Assembly: GCA_030268105.1 (NCBI GenBank)
Contig: BSDZ01000040.1
Location: 1 to 64,000 of the forward strand
DNA length: 64,000 bases
Direction of reading: 5' to 3'
Source: Volvox africanus
Lineage: Eukaryota; Chlorophyta; Chlorophyceae; Chlamydomonadales; Volvocaceae
Both the position numbers and the translations under genes were made by a program. The notes beneath the pieces were generated by a model that did not search any database, was not told the DNA's origin, and was given only the letters and a program-made list of their open reading frames with translations. This document shows, one piece after another, positions 1 through 12,825 of this stretch; the stretch's first letter is position 1, and the number at the start of each line of letters is the position of its first letter.

Positions 1-58
1 GGATAGAGCCTGGCTGGAAGAGGGACCTGATGAGAGGTCGCCTGATGAGTTCCCAGCA
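1..58. repeat. Reference satellite monomer with two potential hairpins
   Basis: First unit of the window, used as reference. It holds two inverted repeats. Hairpin 1 is GACCT (24-28), loop GATGAG, AGGTC (35-39). Hairpin 2 spans the unit boundary: CCAGCAGG pairs with CCTGGCTGG around loop ATAGAG with one bulged G, extended by TT/AA across a bulged C. The octamer CTGATGAG occurs twice per unit, which suggests the monomer itself arose from a shorter duplicated element. Folding of any transcript or single strand is an inference from base pairing. Confidence 0.6.
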
Positions 59-3000
59 GGATAGAGCCTGGCTGGAAGAGGGACCTGATGAGAGGTCGCC
101 TGATGAGTTCCCAGCAGGATAGAGCCTGGCTGGAAGAGGGACCTGATGAGAGGTCGCCTGATGAGTTCCCAGCAGGATAAAGCCTGGCTGGAAGAGGGAC
201 CTGATGAGAGGTCGCCTGATGAGTTCCCAGCAGGATAGAGCCTGGCTGGAAGAGGGACCTGATGAGAGGTCGCCTGATGAGTTCCCAGAAGGATAGAGCC
301 TGGCTGGAAGAGGGACCTGATGAGAGGTCGGCTGATGAGTTCCCAGCAGGATAGAGCCTGGCTCGAAGGGGGGCCTGATGAGAGGTCGGCTGATGAGTTC
401 CCAGCAGGATAGAGCCTGGCTGGAAGAGGGACCTGATGAGAGGTCGCCTGATGAGTTCCCAGCAGGATAGAGCCTGGCTGGAAGAGGGACCTGATGAGAG
501 GTCGGCTGATGAGTTCCCAGCAGGATAGAGCCTGGCTGGAAGAGGGACCTGATGAGAGGTCGCCTGATGAGTTTCCCAGCAGGATAGAGCCTGGCTGGAA
601 GAGGGACCTGATGAGAGGTCGCCTGATGAGTTCCCAGAAGGATAGAGCCTGGCTGGAAGAGGGACCTGATGAGAGGTCGCCTGATGAGTTCCCAGCAGGA
701 TAGAGCCTGGCTGGAAGAGGGACCTGATGAGAGGTCGCCTGATGAGTTCCCAGCAGGATAGAGCCTGGCTGGAAGAGGGACCTAATGAGAGGTCGGCTGA
801 TGAGTTCCCAGCAGGATAAAGCCTGGCTGGAAGAGGGACCTGATGAGAGGTCACCTGATGAGTTCCCAGCAGGATAGAGCCTGGCTGGAAGAGGGACCTG
901 ATGAGAGGTCGGCTGATGAGTTCCCAGCAGGATAGAGCCTGGCTGGAAGAGGGACCTTACGAGAGGTCGCCTGATGAGTTCCCAGCAGGATAGAGCCTGG
1001 CTGGAAGAGGGACCTGATGAGAGGTCGCCTGATGAGTTCCCAGCAGGATAGAGCCTGGCTGGAAGAGGGACCTGATGAGAGGTCGCCTGATGAGTTCCCA
1101 GCAGGATAGAGCCTGGCTGGAAGAGGGACCTGATGAGAGGTCGGCTGATGAGTTCCCAGCAGGATAGAGCCTGGCTGGAAGAGGGACCTGATGAGAGGTC
1201 GGCTGATGAGTTCCCAGCAGGATAGAGCCTGGCTGGAAGAGGGACCTGATGAGAGGTCGCCTGATGAGTTCCCAGCAGGATAGAGCCTGGCTGGAAGAGG
1301 GACCTGATGAGAGGTCGCCTGATGAGTTCCCAGCAGGATAGAGCCTGGCTGGAAGAGGGACCTGATGAGAGGACGCCTGATGAGTTCCCAGCAGGATAGA
1401 GCCTGGCTGGAAGAGGGACCTTACGAGAGGTCGGCTGATGAGTTCCCAGCAGGATAGAGCCTGGCTCGAAGGGGGGCCTGATGAGAGGTCGGCTGATGAG
1501 TTCCCAGCAGGATAGAGCCTGGCTGGAAGAGGGACCTGATGAGAGGTCAGCTGATGAGTTCCCAGCAGGATAGAGCCTGGCTGGAAGAGGGACCTGATGA
1601 GAGGTCGGCTGATGAGTTCCCAGCAGGATAAAGCCTGGCTGGAAGAGGGACCTGATGAGAGGTCGCCTGATGAGTTCCCAGCAGGATAGAGCCTGGCTGG
1701 AAGAGGGACCTGATGAGAGGTCGGCTGATGAGTTCCCAGCAGGATAGAGCCTGGCTGGAAGAGGGACCTTACGAGAGGTCGCCTGATGAGTTCCCAGCAG
1801 GATAGAGCCTGGCTGGAAGAGGGACCTGATGAGAGGTCGGCTGATGAGTTCCCAGCAGGATAGAGCCTGGCTGGAAGAGGGACCTGATGAGAGGTCGCCT
1901 GATGAGTTCCCAGCAGGATAGAGCCTGGCTGGAAGAGGGACCTGATGAGAGGTCGGCTGATGAGTTCCCAGCAGGATAGAGCCTGGCTGGAAGAGGGACC
2001 TGATGAGAGGTCGGCTGATGAGTTCCCAGCAGGATAGAGCCTGGCTGGAAGAGGGACCTGATGAGAGGTCGCCTGATGAGTTCCCAGCAGGATAGAGCCT
2101 GGCTGGAAGAGGGACCTGATGAGAGGTCGCCTGATGAGTTCCCAGCAGGATAGAGCCTGGCTGGAAGAGGGACCTGATGAGAGGTCGCCTGATGAGTTCC
2201 CAGCAGGATAGAGCCTGGCTGGAAGAGGGACCTGATGAGAGGTCGCCTGATGAGTTCCCAGCAGGATAGAGCCTGGCTGGAAGAGGGACCTGATGAGAGG
2301 TCGGCTGATGAGTTCCCAGCAGGATAGAGCCTGGCTGGAAGAGGGACCTGATGAGAGGTCGCCTGATGAGTTCCCAGCAGGATAGAGCCTGGCTGGAAGA
2401 GGGACCTGATGAGAGGTCGGCTGATGAGTTCCCAGCAGGATAGAGCCTGGCTGGAAGAGGGACCTGATGAGAGGTCGCCTGATGAGTTCCCAGCAGGATA
2501 GACCCTGGCTGGAAGAGGGACCTGATGAGAGGTCGCCTGATGAGTTCCCAGCAGGATAGAGCCTGGCTGGAAGAGGGACCTGATGAGAGGTCGCCTGATG
2601 AGTTCCCAGCAGGATAGAGCCTGGCTGGAAGAGGGACCTGATGAGAGGTCGGCTGATGAGTTCCCAGCAGGATAGAGCCTGGCTGGAAGAGGGACCTGAT
2701 GAGAGGTCGGCTGATGAGTTCCCAGCAGGATAGAGCCTGGCTGGAAGAGGGACCTGATGAGAGGTCGGCTGATGAGTTCCCAGCAGGATAGAGCCTGGCT
2801 GGAAGAGGGACCTGATGAGAGGTCGCCTGATGAGTTCCCAGCAGGATAGAACCTGGCTGGAAGAGGGACCTGATGAGAGGTCGCCTGATGAGTTCCCAGC
2901 AGGATAGAGCCTGGCTGGAAGAGGGACCTGATGAGAGGTCGGCTGATGAGTTCCCAGCAGGATAGAGCCTGGCTGGAAGAGGGACCTGATGAGAGGTCGC

Positions 3001-6000
3001 CTGATGAGTTCCCAGCAGGATAGAGCCTGGCTGGAAGAGGGACCTTACGAGAGGTCGGCTGATGAGTTCCCAGCAGGATAGAGCCTGGCTCGAAGGGGGG
3101 CCTGATGAGAGGTCGGCTGATGAGTTCCCAGCAGGATAGAGCCTGGCTGGAAGAGGGACCTGATGAGAGGTCGCCTGATGAGTTCCCAGCAGGATAGACC
3201 CTGGCTGGAAGAGGGACCTGATGAGAGGTCGGCTGATGAGTTCCCAGCAGGATAGAGCCTGGCTGGAAGAGGGACCTGATGAGAGGTCGGCTGATGAGTT
3301 CCCAGCAGGATAGAGCCTGGCTGGAAGAGGGACCTGATGAGAGGTCGGCTGATGAGTTCCCAGCAGGATAGAGCCTGGCTCGAAGGGGGGCCTGATGAGA
3401 GGTCGGCTGATGAGTTCCCAGCAGGATAGAGCCTGGCTGGAAGAGGGACCTGATGAGAGGTCGCCTGATGAGTTCCCAGCAGGATAGACCCTGGCTGGAA
3501 GAGGGACCTGATGAGAGGTCGCCTGATGAGTTCCCAGCAGGATAGAGCCTGGCTGGAAGAGGGACCTGATGAGAGGTCGCCTGATGAGTTCCCAGCAGGA
3601 TAGAGCCTGGCTGGAAGAGGGACCTGATGAGAGGTCGCCTGATGAGTTCCCAGCAGGATAGAGCCTGGCTGGAAGAGGGACCTGATGAGAGGTCGGCTGA
3701 TGAGTTCCCAGCAGGATAGAGCCTGGCTGGAAGAGGGACCTGATGAGAGGTCGGCTGATGAGTTCCCAGCAGGATAGAGCCTGGCTGGAAGAGGGACCTG
3801 ATGAGAGGTCGGCTGATGAGTTCCCAGCAGGAAAGAGCCTGGCTGGAAGAGGGACCTGATGAGAGGTCGCCTGATGAGTTCCCAGCAGGATAGAGCCTGG
3901 CTGGAAGAGGGACCTGATGAGAGGTCGGCTGATGAGTTCCCAGCAGGATAGAGCCTGGCTCGAAGGGGGGCCTGATGAGAGGTCGCCTGATGAGTTCCCA
4001 GCAGGATAGAGCCTGGCTGGAAGAGGGACCTGATGAGAGGTCGCCTGATGAGTTCCCAGCAGGATAGAGCCTGGCTGGAAGAGGGACCTGATGAGAGGTC
4101 GCCTGATGAGTTCCCAGCAGGATAGAGCCTGGCTGGAAGAGGGACCTGATGAGAGGTCGCCTGATGAGTTCCCAGCAGGATAGAGCCTGGCTGGAAGAGG
4201 GACCTTACGAGAGGTCGGCTGATGAGTTCCCAGCAGGATAGAGCCTGGCTCGAAGAGGGACCTGATGAGAGGTCGCCTGATGAGTTCCCAGCAGGATAGA
4301 GCCTGGCTGGAAGAGGGACCTGATGAGAGGTCGCCTGATGAGTTCCCAGCAGGATAGAACCTGGCTGGAAGAGGGACCTGATGAGAGGTCGCCTGATGAG
4401 TTCCCAGCAGGATAGAGCCTGGCTGGAAGAGGGACCTGATGAGAGGTCGGCTGATGAGTTCCCAGCAGGATAGAGCCTGGCTGGAAGAGGGACCTGATGA
4501 GAGGTCGCCTGATGAGTTCCCAGAAGGATAGAGCCTGGCTGGAAGAGGGACCTGATGAGAGGTCGGCTGATGAGTTCCCAGCAGGATAGAGCCTGGCTCG
4601 AAGGGGGGCCTGATGAGAGGTCGGCTGATGAGTTCCCAGCAGGATAGAGCCTGGCTGGAAGAGGGACCTGATGAGAGGTCGCCTGATGAGTTCCCAGCAG
4701 GATAGAGCCTGGCTGGAAGAGGGACCTGATGAGAGGTCGGCTGATGAGTTCCCAGCAGGATAGAGCCTGGCTGGAAGAGGGACCTGATGAGAGGTCGCCT
4801 GATGAGTTCCCAGCAGGATAGAGCCTGGCTGGAAGAGGGACCTGATGAGAGGTCGGCTGATGAGTTCCCAGAAGGATAGAGCCTGGCTGGAAGAGGGACC
4901 TGATGAGAGGTCGCCTGATGAGTTCCCAGCAGGATAGAGCCTGGCTGGAAGAGGGACCTGATGAGAGGTCGCCTGATGAGTTCCCAGCAGGATAGAGCCT
5001 GGCTGGAAGAGGGACCTGATGAGAGGTCGCCTGATGAGTTCCCAGCAGGATAAAGCCTGGCTGGAAGAGGGACCTGATGAGAGGTCACCTGATGAGTTCC
5101 CAGCAGGATAGAGCCTGGCTGGAAGAGGGACCTGATGAGAGGTCGGCTGATGAGTTCCCAGCAGGATAGAGCCTGGCTGGAAGAGGGACCTTACGAGAGG
5201 TCGGCTGATGAGTTCCCAGCAGGATAGAGCCTGGCTGGAAGAGGGACCTGATGAGAGGTCGCCTGATGAGTTCCCAGCAGGATAGAGCCTGGCTGGAAGA
5301 GGGACCTGATGAGAGGTCGCCTGATGAGTTCCCAGCAGGATAGAGCCTGGCTGGAAGAGGGACCTGATGAGAGGTCGCCTGATGAGTTCCCAGAAGGATA
5401 GAGCCTGGCTGGAAGAGGGACCTGATGAGAGGTCGCCTGATGAGTTCCCAGCAGGATAGAGCCTGGCTGGAAGAGGGACCTGATGAGAGGTCGCCTGATG
5501 AGTTCCCAGCAGGATAGAGCCTGGCTGGAAGAGGGACCTGATGAGAGGTCGGCTGATGAGTTCCCAGCAGGATAGAGCCTGGCTGGAAGAGGGACCTGAT
5601 GAGAGGTCGGCTGATGAGTTCCCAGCAGGATAGAGCCTGGCTGGAAGAGGGACCTGATGAGAGGTCGGCTGATGAGTTCCCAGCAGGATAGAGCCTGGCT
5701 GGAAGAGGGACCTGATGAGAGGTCGGCTGATGAGTTCCCAGCAGGATAGAGCCTGGCTGGAAGAGGGACCTGATGAGAGGTCGGCTGATGAGTTCCCAGC
5801 AGGATAGAGCCTGGCTGGAAGAGGGACCTGATGAGAGGTCGCCTGATGAGTTCCCAGCAGGATAGAACCTGGCTGGAAGAGGGACCTGATGAGAGGTCGC
5901 CTGATGAGTTCCCAGCAGGATAGAGCCTGGCTGGAAGAGGGACCTGATGAGAGGTCGGCTGATGAGTTCCCAGCAGGATAGAGCCTGGCTGGAAGAGGGA

Positions 6001-9000
6001 CCTGATGAGAGGTCGCCTGATGAGTTCCCAGCAGGATAGAGCCTGGCTGGAAGAGGGACCTTACGAGAGGTCGGCTGATGAGTTCCCAGCAGGATAGAGC
6101 CTGGCTCGAAGGGGGGCCTGATGAGAGGTCGGCTGATGAGTTCCCAGCAGGATAGAGCCTGGCTGGAAGAGGGACCTGATGAGAGGTCGCCTGATGAGTT
6201 CCCAGCAGGATAGACCCTGGCTGGAAGAGGGACCTGATGAGAGGTCGGCTGATGAGTTCCCAGCAGGATAGAGCCTGGCTGGAAGAGGGACCTGATGAGA
6301 GGTCGGCTGATGAGTTCCCAGCAGGATAGAGCCTGGCTGGAAGAGGGACCTGATGAGAGGTCGGCTGATGAGTTCCCAGCAGGATAGAGCCTGGCTCAAA
6401 GGGGGGCCTGATGAGAGGTCGGCTGATGAGTTCCCAGCAGGATAGAGCCTGGCTGGAAGAGGGACCTGATGAGAGGTCGCCTGATGAGTTCCCAGCAGGA
6501 TAGACCCTGGCTGGAAGAGGGACCTGATGAGAGGTCGCCTGATGAGTTCCCAGCAGGATAGAGCCTGGCTGGAAGAGGGACCTGATGAGAGGTCGGCTGA
6601 TGAGTTCCCAGCAGGATAGAGCCTGGCTGGAAGAGGGACCTGATGAGAGGTCGCCTGATGAGTTCCCAGCAGGATAGAGCCTGGCTGGAAGAGGGACCTG
6701 ATGAGAGGTCGCCTGATGAGTTCCCAGCAGGATAGAGCCTGGCTGGAAGAGGGACCTGATGAGAGGTCGGCTGATGAGTTCCCAGCAGGATAGAGCCTGG
6801 CTGGAAGAGGGACCTGATGAGAGGTCGGCTGATGAGTTCCCAGCAGGATAGAGCCTGGCTGGAAGAGGGACCTGATGAGAGGTCGCCTGATGAGTTCCCA
6901 GCAGGATAGAGCCTGGCTGGAAGAGGGACCTGATGAGAGGTCGGCTGATGAGTTCCCAGCAGGATAGAGCCTGGCTCAAAGGGGGGCCTGATGAGAGGTC
7001 GGCTGATGAGTTCCCAGCAGGATAGAGCCTGGCTGGAAGAGGGACCTGATGAGAGGTCGCCTGATGAGTTCCCAGCAGGATAGAGCCTGGCTGGAAGAGG
7101 GACCTGATGAGAGGTCGCCTGATGAGTTCCCAGCAGGATAGACCCTGGCTGGAAGAGGGACCTGATGAGAGGTCGCCTGATGAGTTACCAGCAGGATAGA
7201 GCCTGGCTGGAAGAGGGACCTGATGAGAGGTCGCCTGATGAGTTCCCAGCAGGATAGAGCCTGGCTGGAAGAGGGACCTGATGAGAGGTCGGCTGATGAG
7301 TTCCCAGCAGGATAGAGCCTGGCTGGAAGAGGGACCTGATGAGAGGTCGCCTGATGAGTTCCCAGCAGGATAGAGCCTGGCTGGAAGAGGGACCTGATGA
7401 GAGGTCGCCTGATGAGTTCCCAGCAGGATAGAACCTGGCTGGAAGAGGGACCTGATGAGAGGTCGCCTGATGAGTTCCCAGCAGGATAGAGCCTGGCTGG
7501 AAGAGGGACCTAATGAGAGGTCGCCTGATGAGTTCCCAGCAGGATAGAGCCTGGCTGGAAGAGGGACCTGATGAGAGGTCGCCTGATGAGTTCCCAGCAG
7601 GATAGAGCCTGGCTGGAAGAGGGACCTGATGAGAGGTCGCCTGATGAGTTCCCAGCAGGATAGAACCTGGCTGGAAGAGGGACCTGATGAGAGGTCGGCT
7701 GATGAGTTCCCAGCAGGATAGAGCCTGGCTGGAAGAGGGACCTGATGAGAGGTCGCCTGATGAGTTCCCAGCAGGATAGAACCTGGCTGGAAGAGGGACC
7801 TGATGAGAGGTCGGCTGATGAGTTCCCAGCAGGATAGAGCCTGGCTGGAAGAGGGACCTGATGAGAGGTCGCCTGATGAGTTCCCAGCAGGATAGAGCCT
7901 GGCTGGAAGAGGGACCTGATGAGAGGTCGCCTGATGAGTTCCCAGCAGGATAGAACCTGGCTGGAAGAGGGACCTGATGAGAGGTCGGCTGATGAGTTCC
8001 CAGCAGGATAGAACCTGGCTGGAAGAGGGACCTGATGAGAGGTCGCCTGATGAGTTACCAGCAGGATAGAGCCTGGCTGGAAGAGGGACCTGATGAGAGG
8101 TCGCCTGATGAGTTCCCAGCAGGATAGAGCCTGGCTGGAAGAGGGACCTGATGAGAGGTCGCCTGATGAGTTCCCAGCAGGATAGAGCCTGGCTGGAAGA
8201 GGGACCTGATGAGAGGTCGCCTGATGAGTTCCCAGCAGGATAGAGCCTGGCTGGAAGAGGGACCTGATGAGAGGTCGCCTGATGAGTTCCCAGCAGGATA
8301 GAACCTGGCTGGAAGAGGGACCTGATGAGAGGTCGCCTGATGAGTTCCCAGCAGGATAGAGCCTGGCTGGAAGAGGGACCTAATGAGAGGTCGCCTGATG
8401 AGTTCCCAGCAGGATAGAGCCTGGCTGGAAGAGGGACCTGATGAGAGGTCGCCTGATGAGTTCCCAGCAGGATAGAGCCTGGCTGGAAGAGGGACCTGAT
8501 GAGAGGTCGCCTGATGAGTTCCCAGCAGGATAGAACCTGGCTGGAAGAGGGACCTGATGAGAGGTCGGCTGATGAGTTCCCAGCAGGATAGAGCCTGGCT
8601 GGAAGAGGGACCTGATGAGAGGTCGCCTGATGAGTTCCCAGCAGGATAGAGCCTGGCTGGAAGAGGGACCTTACGAGAGGTCGGCTGATGAGTTCCCAGC
8701 AGGATAGAGCCTGGCTCGAAGGGGGGCCTGATGAGAGGTCGGCTGATGAGTTCCCAGCAGGATAGAGCCTGGCTGGAAGAGGGACCTGATGAGAGGTCGC
8801 CTGATGAGTTCCCAGCAGGATAGACCCTGGCTGGAAGAGGGACCTGATGAGAGGTCGGCTGATGAGTTCCCAGCAGGATAGAGCCTGGCTGGAAGAGGGA
8901 CCTGATGAGAGGTCGGCTGATGAGTTCCCAGCAGGATAGAGCCTGGCTGGAAGAGGGACCTGATGAGAGGTCGGCTGATGAGTTCCCAGCAGGATAGAGC

Positions 9001-10795
9001 CTGGCTCGAAGGGGGGCCTGATGAGAGGTCGGCTGATGAGTTCCCAGCAGGATAGAGCCTGGCTGGAAGAGGGACCTGATGAGAGGTCGCCTGATGAGTT
9101 CCCAGCAGGATAGACCCTGGCTGGAAGAGGGACCTGATGAGAGGTCGCCTGATGAGTTCCCAGCAGGATAGAGCCTGGCTGGAAGAGGGACCTGATGAGA
9201 GGTCGCCTGATGAGTTCCCAGCAGGATAGAGCCTGGCTGGAAGAGGGACCTGATGAGAGGTCGCCTGATGAGTTCCCAGCAGGATAGAGCCTGGCTGGAA
9301 GAGGGACCTGATGAGAGGTCGCCTGATGAGTTCCCAGCAGGATAGAGCCTGGCTGGAAGAGGGACCTGATGAGAGGTCGGCTGATGAGTTCCCAGCAGGA
9401 TAGAGCCTGGCTGGAAGAGGGACCTGATGAGAGGTCGGCTGATGAGTTTCCAGCAGGATAGAGCCTGGCTGGAAGAGGGACCTGATGAGAGGTCGCCTGA
9501 TGAGTTCCCAGCAGGATAGAGCCTGGCTGGAAGAGGGACCTGATGAGAGGTCGGCTGATGAGTTCCCAGCAGGATAGAGCCTGGCTCGAAGGGGGGCCTG
9601 ATGAGAGGTCGCCTGATGAGTTCCCAGCAGGATAGAGCCTGGCTGGAAGAGGGACCTGATGAGAGGTCGCCTGATGAGTTCCCAGCAGGATAGAGCCTGG
9701 CTGGAAGAGGGACCTGATGAGAGGTCGCCTGATGAGTTCCCAGCAGGATAGAGCCTGGCTGGAAGAGGGACCTTACGAGAGGTCGGCTGATGAGTTCCAA
9801 GCAGGATAGAGCCTGGCTCGAAGGGGGGCCTGATGAGAGGTCGCCTGATGAGTTCCCAGCAGGATAGAGCCTGGCTGGAAGAGGGACCTGATGAGAGGTC
9901 GCCTGATGAGTTCCCAGCAGGATAGACCCTGGCTGGAAGAGGGACCTGATGAGAGGTCGCCTGATGAGTTACCAGCAGGATAGAGCCTGGCTGGAAGAGG
10001 GACCTGATGAGAGGTCGCCTGATGAGTTCCCAGCAGGATAGAGCCTGGCTGGAAGAGGGACCTGATGAGAGGTCGGCTGATGAGTTCCCAGCAGGATAGA
10101 GCCTGGCTGGAAGAGGGACCTGATGAGAGGTCGGCTGATGAGTTCCCAGCAGGATAGAGCCTGGCTCGAAGAGGGACCTGATGAGAGGTCGCCTGATGAG
10201 TTCCCAGCAGGATAGAGCCTGGCTGGAAGAGGGACCTGATGAGAGGTCGCCTGATGAGTTCCCAGCAGGATAGAACCTGGCTGGAAGAGGGACCTGATGA
10301 GAGGTCGCCTGATGAGTTCCCAGCAGGATAGAGCCTGGCTGGAAGAGGGACCTGATGAGAGGTCGCCTGATGAGTTCCCAGCAGGATAGAGCCTGGCTGG
10401 AAGAGGGACCTGATGAGAGGTCGCCTGATGAGTTCCCAGAAGGATAGAGCCTGGCTGGAAGAGGGACCTGATGAGAGGTCGGCTGATGAGTTCCCAGCAG
10501 GATAGAGCCTGGCTCGAAGGGGGGCCTGATGAGAGGTCGGCTGATGAGTTCCCAGCAGGATAGAGCCTGGCTGGAAGAGGGACCTGATGAGAGGTCGCCT
10601 GATGAGTTCCCAGCAGGATAAAGCCTGGCTGGAAGAGGGACCTGATGAGAGGTCGGCTGATGAGTTCCCAGCAGGATAGAGCCTGGCTGGAAGAGGGACC
10701 TGATGAGAGGTCGCCTGATGAGTTCCCAGCAGGATAGAGCCTGGCTGGAAGAGGGACCTGATGAGAGGTCGCCTGATGAGTTCCCAGAAGGATAG

Positions 10796-12569
10796 AGCCT
10801 GGCTGGAAGAGGGACCTGATGAGAGGTCGCCTGATGAGTTCCCAGCAGGATAGAGCCTGGCTGGAAGAGGGACCTGATGAGAGGTCGCCTGATGAGTTCC
10901 CAGCAGGATAGAGCCTGGCTGGAAGAGGGACCTAATGAGAGGTCGGCTGATGAGTTCCCAGCAGGATAAAGCCTGGCTGGAAGAGGGACCTGATGAGAGG
11001 TCACCTGATGAGTTCCCAGCAGGATAGAGCCTGGCTGGAAGAGGGACCTGATGAGAGGTCGGCTGATGAGTTCCCAGCAGGATAGAGCCTGGCTGGAAGA
11101 GGGACCTGATGAGAGGTCGCCTGATGAGTTCCCAGCAGGATAGAGCCTGGCTGGAAGAGGGACCTGATGAGAGGTCGCCTGATGAGTTCCCAGAAGGATA
11201 GAGCCTGGCTGGAAGAGGGACCTGATGAGAGGTCGCCTGATGAGTTCCCAGCAGGATAGAGCCTGGCTGGAAGAGGGACCTGATGAGAGGTCGCCTGATG
11301 AGTTCCCAGCAGGATAGAGCCTGGCTGGAAGAGGGACCTGATGAGAGGTCGCCTGATGAGTTCCCAGCAGGATAGAGCCTGGCTGGAAGAGGGACCTGAT
11401 GAGAGGTCGGCTGATGAGTTCCCAGCAGGATAGAGCCTGGCTGGAAGAGGGACCTGATGAGAGGTCGGCTGATGAGTTCCCAGCAGGATAGAGCCTGGCT
11501 GGAAGAGGGACCTGATGAGAGGTCGCCTGATGAGTTCCCAGCAGGATAGAGCCTGGCTGGAAGAGGGACCTGATGAGAGGTCGCCTGATGAGTTCCCAGC
11601 AGGATAGAGCCTGGCTGGAAGAGGGACCTGATGAGAGGTCGCCTGATGAGTTCCCAGCAGGATAGAGCCTGGCTGGAAGAGGGACCTTACGAGAGGTCGG
11701 CTGATGAGTTCCCAGCAGGATAGAGCCTGGCTCGAAGGGGGGCCTGATGAGAGGTCGGCTGATGAGTTCCCAGCAGGATAGAGCCTGGCTGGAAGAGGGA
11801 CCTGATGAGAGGTCAGCTGATGAGTTCCCAGCAGGATAGAGCCTGGCTGGAAGAGGGACCTGATGAGAGGTCGGCTGATGAGTTCCCAGCAGGATAGAGC
11901 CTGGCTGGAAGAGGGACCTGATGAGAGGTCGCCTGATGAGTTCCCAGCAGGATAGAGCCTGGCTGGAAGAGGGACCTGATGAGAGGTCGCCTGATGAGTT
12001 CCCAGCAGGATAGAGCCTGGCTGGAAGAGGGACCTGATGAGAGGTCGCCTGATGAGTTCCCAGCAGGATAGAGCCTGGCTGGAAGAGGGACCTGATGAGA
12101 GGTCGCCTGATGAGTTCCCAGCAGGATAGAGCCTGGCTGGAAGAGGGACCTGATGAGAGGTCGGCTGATGAGTTCCCAGCAGGATAGAGCCTGGCTGGAA
12201 GAGGGACCTGATGAGAGGTCGGCTGATGAGTTCCCAGCAGGATAGAGCCTGGCTGGAAGAGGGACCTGATGAGAGGTCGCCTGATGAATTCCCAGCAGGA
12301 TAGAGCCTGGCTGGAAGAGGGACCTGATGAGAGGTCGCCTGATGAGTTCCCAGCAGGATAGAGCCTGGCTGGAAGAGGGACCTGATGAGAGGTCGCCTGA
12401 TGAGTTCCCAGCAGGATAGAGCCTGGCTGGAAGAGGGACCTGATGAGAGGTCGGCTGATGAGTTCCCAGCAGGATAAAGCCTGGCTGGAAGAGGGACCTG
12501 ATGAGAGGTCGGCTGATGAGTTCCCAGCAGGATAGAGCATGGCTCGAAGAGGGACCTGATGAGAGGTCG
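10796..12569. repeat. Higher-order duplication of 1774 bp, copy A
   Basis: This stretch recurs at +2030 bp (35 units exactly). All diagnostic variants match in order, including CCTAATGAG at 10931, GGTCACCTG, CAGAAGG, the CCTTACGAG to CTCGAAGG pair near 11690-11730, GGTCAGCTG, GATGAATTCC near 12287 and the unique GATAGAGCATGG at 12532. I found no difference by line-by-line comparison. Identity breaks at 10795 and at 12570. Such identity implies a very recent duplication, or an assembly duplication. Confidence 0.85.
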
Positions 12570-12825
12570 CCTGATGAGTTCCCAGCAGGATAGAGCCTGG
12601 CTGGAAGAGGGACCTGATGAGAGGTCGCCTGATGAGTTCCCAGAAGGATAGAGCCTGGCTGGAAGAGGGACCTGATGAGAGGTCGCCTGATGAGTTCCCA
12701 GCAGGATAGAGCCTGGCTGGAAGAGGGACCTGATGAGAGGTCGCCTGATGAGTTCCCAGCAGGATAGAGCCTGGCTGGAAGAGGGACCTGATGAGAGGTC
12801 GGCTGATGAGTTCCCAGCAGGATAA

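Noticed and set aside
1..58. Hammerhead ribozyme in the satellite unit (CTGATGAG occurs twice)
   Set aside because: The core also needs GAAA closing stem II and a cleavage triplet with stem III. The unit has GGAAGAG, and no arrangement gives the three stems. Rare GAAA variants do not create them.
494..703. Plus-strand ORF of 69 codons
   Set aside because: It exists only because of the extra T near 571 and reads satellite sequence.
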